DNA of 64,000 bases from NCBI GenBank assembly GCA_038993745.2, contig CP160629.1, forward strand, positions 930,001-994,000. Reading direction: 5' to 3'. Source of the stretch: Aliivibrio fischeri (lineage in GTDB: Bacteria > Pseudomonadota > Gammaproteobacteria > Enterobacterales > Vibrionaceae). Shown here piece by piece: positions 56,652 through 64,000 of this stretch (position 1 is its first letter; every line of letters starts with the position of its first letter). A program made the translations under genes and the position numbers. Under the pieces are notes generated by a model, which saw only the letters and a program-made list of their open reading frames with translations, did not search any database and was not told where the DNA came from.

Positions 56652-57769
56652 TTAAGCACTGATAGCCGTTTCAGGAGCAACGTATTCTAAGTCGAAACTT
56701 TCTGCTACTTCTTTGCAGGTTACTTTTCGTGAATAACGTTCAAACCACCTAAAAAGCCTTTATCTTCTAATAAAGCCGCTTTATATCCCTTATCTGCTAA
56801 TTTAATTATGTAAGGAAGTGTTGCATTATTTAGGGCAAATGTAGAGGTTCGAGCAACCGCTCCTGGCATGTTAGCAACACAATAATGAACAACGTCATCC
56901 ACAATATAAGTTGGGTCAGCATGAGTGGTGGCATGAGAGGTTTCAAAACAACCGCCTTGGTCAATGGCAACATCAACAACGGCTGCGCCCGGTTTCATGC
57001 GTTTAATATGTTCTGCTGTAATTAACTTAGGTGCTGCTGCGCCCGGAATAAGTACGGCACCAACGACTAAATCAGCTTCTAGAACGTGTTTTTCAATGGC
57101 ATCCACCGTAGAATAAACGACTTTAGCTCGACCTTGAAACTCTTCATCTAGATGACGTAGCGTATCGATATTGCGATCTAATATGGTGACATCAGCACGC
57201 ATTCCTACGGCCATACGAGCAGCATTTGCTCCAACAACACCACCGCCAACAATGACGACTTTCGCAGGTTCAACACCCGGAACACCACCTAAAAGTAAGC
57301 CTCGACCACCGTTTGATTTCTCTAATGTTTGTGCGCCTGCTTGAATGGACATTCGACCTGCAACTTCTGACATTGGCGCTAATAGTGGCAGACGACCCAT
57401 ATTATCTGTTACAGTCTCATATGCGATGCAGACAGCTTTACTCTTGATTAGGTCTTTAGTTTGTGGAAGATCTGGTGCAAGATGTAAATACGTGAATAAA
57501 ATTTGCCCTTCACGAAGCATTGCACGCTCAACAGCCTGAGGTTCTTTAACTTTAATAATCATTTCAGCTTTAGCAAATACGTCTTCAGCTGTAGGAAGAA
57601 TGGATGCACCAACCGCGATGTAGTCTTCGTCGGTAAAACCAATGCCTGAGCCGGCTTTTGTTTCGACAAATACGGTGTGGCCATGAGATATTAATTCGCG
57701 AACACTCGCAGGGATCATACCAACGCGATATTCATGATTTTTTATTTCTTTAGGTACTCCAATGATCAT
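56652..57769 (-). CDS. ald: Alanine dehydrogenase (frameshifted near the C-terminus)
   Basis: About 372 residues after correction. The main frame ends early at 56720 after GGLNVIHEK, but the next frame continues VTCKEVAESFDLEYVAPETA to a TAA at 56652-56654. Adding one A in the A4 run (56724-56727) joins them into a normal-length enzyme. Catalytic sequence includes MIIKVKEPQ (Lys), YLHLA (His) and the NAD fold KVVIVGGGVVGANAA. It interconverts alanine and pyruvate. It is divergent from lrp, its probable regulator. Confidence 0.9.
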
Positions 57770-57925
57770 CCTGATTTCCTTTTGTTTTATGGTTATTATG
57801 ACTGGTTGTAGGGTTTTTGTTTCGAGTTTTTATCTAGTATAGATTGTAAATGGCAAAATTTGATGCTAAATATTAAAAAGTTGTAGTATATTTTTTTGCA
57901 AGGAAGTAATAAGGTGGAATAAAAA

Positions 57926-58415
57926 ATGGTAGATAATAAGAAACCTTCCAAGGAACTGGATCGTATCGATCGCAATATTTTGAATGAACTCCAGAAAGAT
58001 GGTCGAATTTCAAATGTTGAATTATCTAAGAGAGTAGGCCTGTCGCCAACTCCATGTTTAGAGCGCGTTCGCCGTCTAGAACGCCAAGGGTATATCAATG
58101 GTTATACAGCATTGCTAAACCACAATATCTTGATGCGTCATTATTAGTATTTGTTGAAATCACGTTAAACCGTGGTGCACCGGATGTATTTGAACAATTT
58201 AATGCTGCAGTACAGTTATTAGACGATATTCAAGAGTGTCATCTTGTATCGGGTGATTTTGACTATCTTTTAAAGACTCGTGTATCAGATATGAGTGCTT
58301 ATCGTCGATTACTTGGTGATACACTATTACGACTTCCGGCGTTAACGACACTCGTACTTATGTTGTTATGGAAGAAGTAAAACAAACGAACCATTTAGTG
58401 ATTAAGACTCGCTAA
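57926..58415 (+). CDS. lrp: Leucine-responsive regulatory protein Lrp (two frameshifts)
   Basis: About 164 residues if two single-base losses are corrected. The N-terminal helix-turn-helix (LDRIDRNILNELQKDGRIS ... LSPTPCLERVRRLE) is in frame 1, the RAM domain (PQYLDASLLVFVEITL ... LRLP) is in a second frame, and the C-terminus (GVNDTRTYVVMEEVKQTNH) is in a third. The breaks are in CC at 58120-58121 and in CCGG at 58336-58339. Corrected, it matches E. coli Lrp almost throughout. It is a global regulator of amino-acid metabolism, divergent from ald. The TAA is at 58413-58415. Confidence 0.92.
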
Positions 58416-58525
58416 TTGAAGCAAGATTGTAAATATCGAGATATTTTCTTTATTTTTACAAAAACTTGCAGAGCTTAATGGCATTTTAGGTATATTATTT
58501 ACCTGTGATTACTATTAAGTAATGA

Positions 58526-58556
58526 CGAGCGGCGTAGTGCCGCTCGACTTGTTTTT
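58526..58556 (+). terminator. lrp terminator
   Basis: Stem CGAGCGGC/GCCGCTCG with loop GTAGT, then a T-rich tract. Confidence 0.75.
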
Positions 58557-58637
58557 ATTTTATAGAGATTCAGTGATCCTTACTTCTCCTCGAATTCGCA
58601 TTTTAAAGAGGGATGACTAAATCTAAGTATCGTATCA

Positions 58638-61600
58638 ATGGACAGTATTTTGTTTACAAAGATTAAAGAAAAAATTGCAGAAAGAAAAATGCAGCTTACG
58701 ACATTAAAAGTTGAGGCCGTGGCAGAACCTGAAAAAGAGCGTTTGAATGGCAACCAACGTCTACAAGAAGCGCTTTTTATCGTAGGTTTACTCGCAACAA
58801 TATTCATCACGATTTCATTATTGAGTTTTAATCCTGCCGATCCATCATGGACTCAAACTGCATGGGCGGGCTCAGTAGAAAATGCGGGTGGTTCATTTGG
58901 TGCGTGGATTGCTGATACGCTTTTTTTTGCTTTTGGGTCTTTAGCTTATTTACTACCAGTGATCTTACTTGGTTGTACTTGGATTGTTTTCCGTAGAAGA
59001 GAAGAAGAGCAAGAAACTGAATTAGATTTTATGATGATTGGTACTCGTATTTTAGGGTTACTGATCTTGTTCTTAACAAGCTGTGCTTTAGCGGATACTA
59101 ACTTTGATGATCTTTGGTATTTCTCATCTGGCGGTGTCGTTGGTGATGTTTTAACTAGCATTACAAACCCTATTTTAAATGTATTGGGTTCTACGCTTAT
59201 CTTCATGTTCTTATGGGGCGCAGGTTTAACTTTATTCACTGGTGTATCTTGGCTAACGATAGTCGATAACCTAGGTGGTTTTGTTTTAGAAGCAACTCGT
59301 GCTTTAGTAAATAAGGTTCGTAAAACAGAAGATGAAACTTATGAAGTTGAGAATGAACAACCAATCGTAGAAAGCAAACCTGAATCTTCTCAACCATTTG
59401 TTTCTGCACCGTCGATGACGGCGGTTGAAGACGATGAACCTCTTGACCCGTATGCGACACCTAAGATCTCTGCAAGTGAGTTACCACGTTTTGGTGCCGC
59501 TGGGGCGGGTGTGGTTGTTTCGGCTGCGAAAGCGGATGATGATTTTTATTCGACAGATGATGACCCTCTGTTTTCAACATCGACGGTTGATGTATTTTCT
59601 GATAATTCAGAAGTGTCTCAACCTTATGAAGATCCACTATTTACAACGAATACGCACATTGATGAGCCAAATGTGGCTGATTCAACAGTAGCTCCAGAAG
59701 AGTTTAATACTCAAGAGGTTACTGAAGTTGCTCAAGACTTAGAAAGCAATGTTGAAACGATGCAGGTAAATCAAGAACCTGAACTATTAGAAGATGGTTT
59801 GAATTTATCTATGCGTAGTAATGCGACGATTGCAGAGCTTGATCATGAGGCTTTAGAACAAGATCCATTATTGAGTCAAGTTGATGCTGAAACTGCCTTT
59901 GTGCAGAATGCTACCGCAGCTGCTGTTACTACTGCAGCTATGAGCAGTGACGCTTTATCTGACGTTTCAATTGATGCTCCAGAAATGCCTACATCAGGAT
60001 TTGAAACGCAGGATAGTGCATTTGAACCATCGTTTAGTGCAGCACAAGAAGTAGAAGAAAATACAGAACAAGACCATTCTGTTTTTGCTAAAGAAGAGCC
60101 TGTAACGTCACCTGTTTCAACTTCAGAAGTGAGTGAGGGCTATGCCACTTCTTTTGAAGAAGATAATACCGTCGGATCTGATGCAGTTAGCTTTGATTCT
60201 GCTGATTATGACGTTGAAGAAGGTGACGAATTAACGACTCAAGCTCACTTCTCTGCTCAAGAAGCATCAGAAAGTGAGGAAGAATCTACGTTACTAACAT
60301 TCAGTGCAGTAGAGGCTGATGATATTGATGATGAACCAAGCTTCGTTCAATCTCAACATCAGGTTGCTGATACGCTTGAAGTTAATGTTACGCCTGTTGC
60401 AGAGCCTGTTTTTGAAGAAGTAGAAGATGAAACGCCAACGCATTCTGATGCTGATGTAGCTGCGTTCCAAGCGCTAGTTGCAAAAGAAAAGGCGACTCAG
60501 GCAGCATTACAAAATCCGTTTTTAGTACAGTCAGAGCCAAATTTACCAAAACCAACATCACCAATGCCGACGTTGGATTTGCTTTACTCACCAGATACGC
60601 GTGAAGAGTTAGAGTCTCGTGAATCGTTAGAACATACGGCACGTTTGGTTGAAGCTAAATTAGCGGATTACAAAATTAAAGCTCGTGTGGTGGATATTTT
60701 CCCAGGGCCTGTAATTACCCGATTTGAATTAGATTTAGCGCCGGGTGTTAAGGTTAGTCGTATCTCAGGTCTAGCGATGGACTTAGCTCGTTCACTATCA
60801 GCAATGGCTGTGCGTGTCGTTGAAGTTATTCCGGGCAAACCATATGTTGGTCTTGAATTACCTAACTTTAATCGACAAACCGTTTTCTTCTCTGATGTTG
60901 TAGGTAGCCAGAAGTTTATTGAAGCGAAGTCTCCAACAACGGTTGTAATGGGACAAGATATTGCTGGTGAAGCGATCATTGCTGACCTTGCGAAAATGCC
61001 TCACGTATTGGTTGCCGGTACAACAGGTTCAGGTAAATCAGTTGGTGTAAACGTAATGATCTTGAGTGTGCTTTATAAAGCGACACCAGAAGATGTACGT
61101 TTCATTATGATCGATCCAAAAATGTTGGAACTTTCTATCTATGAAGGAATCCCACACTTATTGACGGAAGTGGTAACGGACATGAAAGACGCAGGTAATG
61201 CTCTGCGTTGGTGTGTTGGTGAAATGGAACGTCGTTATAAGTTAATGTCTGCATTAGGTGTTCGAAATCTAAAAGGCTTTAACGATAAATTAAAAATGGC
61301 AGCTGAAGCGGGACACCCAATCCACGATCCATTATGGAAACCGGGTGACAGCATGGACGAAATGCCGCCATTGCTTGAGAAGTTACCATCTATCGTTGTT
61401 ATCGTTGATGAATTTGCTGACTTAATGATGGTTGTTGGTAAGAAAGTAGAAGAATTGATTGCACGATTGGCTCAAAAAGCACGTGCAGCCGGTATTCACT
61501 TAATTCTAGCAACACAACGTCCATCTGTTGATGTTATTACGGGTTTGATTAAAGCAAACATCCCAACACGTGTGGCGTTTACAGTATCAACTAAAACTGA

Positions 61601-62054
61601 CTCAAGAACCATTCTTGACCAAGGTGGTGCAGAGTCACTACTAGGTATGGGTGACATGCTTTATCTAGCGCCGGGTTCTAACCACACAGTACGTGTTCAT
61701 GGTGCTTTTGCATCAGATGATGATGTACATGCGGTAGTGAACGATTGGAAAGCGCGTGGTCGTCCAAATTATATTGATGCGATTACTAAGAGTGATCAAG
61801 GTGCTGAAGCATTACTTCCAGGAGAAAAACCTGAAGGTGAAGAAGAGCTAGATCAGTTGTTTGATCAGGTGGTTGAGTTTGTAACAACATCACGTCGTGG
61901 TTCAGTGTCAGGTGTTCAGCGTCAATTTAGAATCGGCTATAACCGAGCTGCTCGTATTGTCGAACAATTAGAAGCGCATGGCATTGTTAGTACTCCAGGT
62001 CACAATGGTAACCGTGAAGTAATTGCACCGCCTCCAGTAGGTATGCACGATTAA
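58638..62054 (+). CDS. ftsK: DNA translocase FtsK
   Basis: 1138 residues. Four or more transmembrane segments lie in the first 220 residues ([20 protein letters not shown] and others). A long acidic, Ser/Glu-rich linker (about 225-620) follows, then the motor domain: Walker A GTTGSGKS at 794-801, Walker [13 protein letters not shown], and a C-terminal winged-helix gamma domain ([20 protein letters not shown]). It pumps DNA at the division septum and activates XerCD recombination. The ATG at 58638 is the first in frame. It is followed 25 bases later by lolA, the usual order. Confidence 0.96.
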   Translation: MDSILFTKIKEKIAERKMQLTTLKVEAVAEPEKERLNGNQRLQEALFIVGLLATIFITISLLSFNPADPSWTQTAWAGSVENAGGSFGAWIADTLFFAFGSLAYLLPVILLGCTWIVFRRREEEQETELDFMMIGTRILGLLILFLTSCALADTNFDDLWYFSSGGVVGDVLTSITNPILNVLGSTLIFMFLWGAGLTLFTGVSWLTIVDNLGGFVLEATRALVNKVRKTEDETYEVENEQPIVESKPESSQPFVSAPSMTAVEDDEPLDPYATPKISASELPRFGAAGAGVVVSAAKADDDFYSTDDDPLFSTSTVDVFSDNSEVSQPYEDPLFTTNTHIDEPNVADSTVAPEEFNTQEVTEVAQDLESNVETMQVNQEPELLEDGLNLSMRSNATIAELDHEALEQDPLLSQVDAETAFVQNATAAAVTTAAMSSDALSDVSIDAPEMPTSGFETQDSAFEPSFSAAQEVEENTEQDHSVFAKEEPVTSPVSTSEVSEGYATSFEEDNTVGSDAVSFDSADYDVEEGDELTTQAHFSAQEASESEEESTLLTFSAVEADDIDDEPSFVQSQHQVADTLEVNVTPVAEPVFEEVEDETPTHSDADVAAFQALVAKEKATQAALQNPFLVQSEPNLPKPTSPMPTLDLLYSPDTREELESRESLEHTARLVEAKLADYKIKARVVDIFPGPVITRFELDLAPGVKVSRISGLAMDLARSLSAMAVRVVEVIPGKPYVGLELPNFNRQTVFFSDVVGSQKFIEAKSPTTVVMGQDIAGEAIIADLAKMPHVLVAGTTGSGKSVGVNVMILSVLYKATPEDVRFIMIDPKMLELSIYEGIPHLLTEVVTDMKDAGNALRWCVGEMERRYKLMSALGVRNLKGFNDKLKMAAEAGHPIHDPLWKPGDSMDEMPPLLEKLPSIVVIVDEFADLMMVVGKKVEELIARLAQKARAAGIHLILATQRPSVDVITGLIKANIPTRVAFTVSTKTDSRTILDQGGAESLLGMGDMLYLAPGSNHTVRVHGAFASDDDVHAVVNDWKARGRPNYIDAITKSDQGAEALLPGEKPEGEEELDQLFDQVVEFVTTSRRGSVSGVQRQFRIGYNRAARIVEQLEAHGIVSTPGHNGNREVIAPPPVGMHD

Positions 62055-62079
62055 TCCAAATTTTTAGAAGTGAAGTGTA

Positions 62080-62676
62080 ATGAAAAAGATTTTATTTTCT
62101 CTCTGTTTATTAAGTTCGACGGTATTGGCATCACCTCAAAGTGAACTAACCGAACGATTGAACCAGAATGCAGGTTTTGAAGCTGGTTTTACACAAAAAG
62201 TATTAAGCCCAGAAGGTGATGTACTAATGCAAGGCGAGGGTGATGTGAAGATCCTGCGCCCTAATTTGTTTCGTTGGCATACACAAACGCCTGATGAAAA
62301 CCTATTAGTTACCGATGGCAACACCTTGTGGTATTACAACCCATTTGTTGAGCAAGTAACATTAATGGGGTTAGAGAAAGCAACAACTCAAACACCATTC
62401 GTATTATTAACTCGTAATAAAGCGTCGGATTGGGACAATTATTCAGTAAGCCAAAATGGTGATGCGTTTACGGTTTCACCAAAAGCAGATTCTGCTGTAA
62501 AAAGTGAATTTATTGTTCGCATCCAAGAAAACGGCAAAGTAACGGGTTTTTCGGTTGTTGAGCAAGATGGCCAACGTAGTGATTTTGATTTCACAAAGTT
62601 TGAAGCGAAGAAGCCTGCCAAAGATAATTTTACATTTGCGATTCCTGATGGTGTAGATATTGACGATCAACGTTAA
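62080..62676 (+). CDS. lolA: Outer-membrane lipoprotein carrier protein LolA
   Basis: A 198-residue periplasmic protein with a signal peptide ending VLASPQ. Typical LolA segments are GFEAGFTQKVLSPEGDVLMQGEGD, LFRWHTQTPDENLLVTDG and WYYNPFVEQVT. It carries lipoproteins from LolCDE to LolB. It lies between ftsK and rarA, as in other gamma-proteobacteria. The LolA-like protein of the aryl-polyene cluster (2062-2681) is a distant second copy. Confidence 0.95.
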   Translation: MKKILFSLCLLSSTVLASPQSELTERLNQNAGFEAGFTQKVLSPEGDVLMQGEGDVKILRPNLFRWHTQTPDENLLVTDGNTLWYYNPFVEQVTLMGLEKATTQTPFVLLTRNKASDWDNYSVSQNGDAFTVSPKADSAVKSEFIVRIQENGKVTGFSVVEQDGQRSDFDFTKFEAKKPAKDNFTFAIPDGVDIDDQR

Positions 62677-62709
62677 TAAGCGTGCATCTAAGAAACTAAA
62701 AGGATAAAC

Positions 62710-64000
62710 GTGAGTAATTTCAGTTTAGATTTTTCAGCAGGGGACGATTATCGTCCCCTTGCTGCTAGAATGCGTCCGCAAAATATTGAGCAATATATTG
62801 GTCAACAACACTTGCTAGGTGTTGGTAAACCACTGCGTCGAGCGTTAGAAGCGGGTCAAATCCACTCTATGATTTTGTGGGGACCTCCGGGAACGGGTAA
62901 AACAACATTAGCGGAAGTCGCTGCCAATTATGCGAACGCAGAAGTTGAACGTGTTTCAGCGGTAACCTCTGGTGTTAAAGATATTCGAGCGGCAATCGAA
63001 AAGGCCAAAGAAAATCAAATTACGGGTCGAAGAACCATCATGTTTGTGGATGAGGTGCATCGCTTTAATAAAAGCCAGCAAGATGCATTCTTACCGCATA
63101 TTGAAGACGGCACGATTACCTTTATTGGTGCAACAACAGAAAACCCGTCTTTTGAACTTAATAACGCCTTGTTATCTCGTGCACGTGTATACAAATTAAA
63201 ATCACTAGAAAAAGAAGACATTGTTCAAGTCATTGACCAAGCTTTAATAGATAAAGATCGTGGTTTAAATGATGAAAATTTTGTACTACCTGATGCTGTT
63301 AAATTGCAGCTAGCTGATTTAGTATCAGGCGATGCTCGTATGTCTCTAAACTATTTAGAGCTTTTGCATGATATGGCAGAAGAAAACGCACAAGGTAAAA
63401 AAGTCGTCGATTTACCATTATTAGCGGAAGTAGCAGGTGAAAAAGTTGCACGCTTCGATAATAAAGGTGATATGTGGTATGACTTAATATCAGCGGTTCA
63501 TAAGTCCATTCGTGGTTCAAATCCTGATGCGGCTCTTTACTGGACGGCTCGAATTATTGCCGCAGGTGGTGACCCTCTGTATGTAGCTCGTCGTTTACTT
63601 GCTATTGCTTCAGAAGATATCGGTAACGCTGATCCTAGAGCGATGGAAGTCGCAATGAATGCATGGGATTGTTTTACTCGCATTGGTCCTGCTGAAGGTG
63701 AACGAGCCATTGCTCAAGCCGTGGTTTATTTAGCGTGTGCTCCAAAAAGTAATGCGGTTTATACGGCATGGAAACAAGCACAAATGGATGCGATAAATTC
63801 ACCAGATTATGAAGTGCCTAATCATCTTCGTAATGCTCCGACCTCATTAATGAAAGATATGGGGTATGGGTCAGATTATCGTTATGCTCATGATGAGCCA
63901 AATGCTTATGCGGCGGGTGAGAACTATTTCCCACCTGAAATGCGTGATCGTAAGTATTATTTTCCTACAAAACGTGGCTTAGAAACCAAAATTAGTGAAA
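62710..64000 (+). CDS. rarA: Replication-associated recombination protein RarA (3' end cut by window)
   Basis: 430 codons from a GTG start at 62710 ([23 protein letters not shown]) run to the window edge without a stop. The family length is about 447, so only the tail is missing. It is an AAA+ ATPase: Walker A GPPGTGKT, Walker [11 protein letters not shown] and sensor 1 GATTENPSF. It acts at stalled replication forks and is related to clamp-loader subunits. The frame was read through by eye with no break. The gene follows lolA by 33 bases. Confidence 0.95.
   Translation, partial: MSNFSLDFSAGDDYRPLAARMRPQNIEQYIGQQHLLGVGKPLRRALEAGQIHSMILWGPPGTGKTTLAEVAANYANAEVERVSAVTSGVKDIRAAIEKAKENQITGRRTIMFVDEVHRFNKSQQDAFLPHIEDGTITFIGATTENPSFELNNALLSRARVYKLKSLEKEDIVQVIDQALIDKDRGLNDENFVLPDAVKLQLADLVSGDARMSLNYLELLHDMAEENAQGKKVVDLPLLAEVAGEKVARFDNKGDMWYDLISAVHKSIRGSNPDAALYWTARIIAAGGDPLYVARRLLAIASEDIGNADPRAMEVAMNAWDCFTRIGPAEGERAIAQAVVYLACAPKSNAVYTAWKQAQMDAINSPDYEVPNHLRNAPTSLMKDMGYGSDYRYAHDEPNAYAAGENYFPPEMRDRKYYFPTKRGLETKISE

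Noticed and set aside
57796..58098. A 100-codon minus-strand ORF between ald and lrp
   Set aside because: It overlaps lrp coding sequence antisense and has a low-complexity basic sequence; it is a shadow of lrp plus the divergent promoter region.
58054..58380. A separate gene in the lrp region starting MFRARSPSRT
   Set aside because: From PQYLDASLLVF onwards it is the Lrp RAM domain in a shifted frame; it is part of the frameshifted lrp, not a second gene.
60388..60979. Minus-strand ORFs of 84 and 103 codons inside ftsK
   Set aside because: They lie antisense to well-conserved FtsK sequence, without ribosome sites or family features.

Overview
This window reads as a piece of the larger chromosome of an Aliivibrio (Vibrio fischeri-clade) bacterium. 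The evidence is low GC content, the gamma-proteobacterial block ald / lrp-ftsK-lolA-rarA, tfoY, the PLP-type aspartate decarboxylase panP, a second secDF pair behind a VemP-like arrest peptide, and an aryl-polyene (APE) cluster of the kind known from V. fischeri. No tRNA, rRNA, transposase, integrase or CRISPR array was seen.

Layout. 1-9284: the 3' part of an APE pigment cluster, all on + and tightly overlapping: acyltransferase tail, ammonia-lyase, thioesterase, LolA-like protein, MMPL exporter, DUF3261 lipoprotein, ketosynthase, dehydratase, ketoreductase, second ketosynthase. A palindromic intergenic repeat follows. 9.5-17 kb: mixed genes (HslJ-like lipoprotein, rplY, cytochrome c', radD, a phospholipase D-family lipoprotein, an outer-membrane protein/lipoprotein pair, a YcxB-like protein). 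17-20.2 kb: a soluble CZB chemoreceptor, then an AT-rich two-gene Kiwa-type anti-phage system (kwaA-kwaB). 20.3-23.7 kb: vemP-secD-secF on -, with a leader that can bury the secD ribosome binding site. 23.8-27.5 kb: LysR regulator divergent from an EmrAB-type pump. 27.5-32 kb: rsuA, bcr, a DUF2913-like gene and an SDR/DUF2867 protein. 32-36.4 kb: an AttEFGH-like ABC transporter operon. 36.5-41.7 kb: nhaA, two tandem minus-strand sRNA genes with sigma-E-like promoters, fabV, ybjL and grxA. 41.7-50.5 kb: hexR, panP, an unknown periplasmic protein, lysO, an HDOD protein, tfoY, an outer-membrane barrel and a DUF945 protein. 50.7-64 kb: serC, cydDC, trxB, ald, lrp, ftsK, lolA and rarA (cut by the window end).

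The most interesting items are: (1) the VemP-type translational arrest switch, where the vemP stop codon region can pair with the secD Shine-Dalgarno region; (2) two paralogous sRNAs with matching sigma-E-like promoters, one carrying a RybB-like seed and lying next to ybjL-grxA as rybB does in E. coli; (3) the Kiwa defence pair; and (4) nine apparent single-base deletions, all in short homopolymers, that break eight otherwise conserved genes, including lrp twice. The uniform pattern suggests consensus sequencing error rather than gene decay. For those genes the coordinates given span the reconstructed full-length gene.
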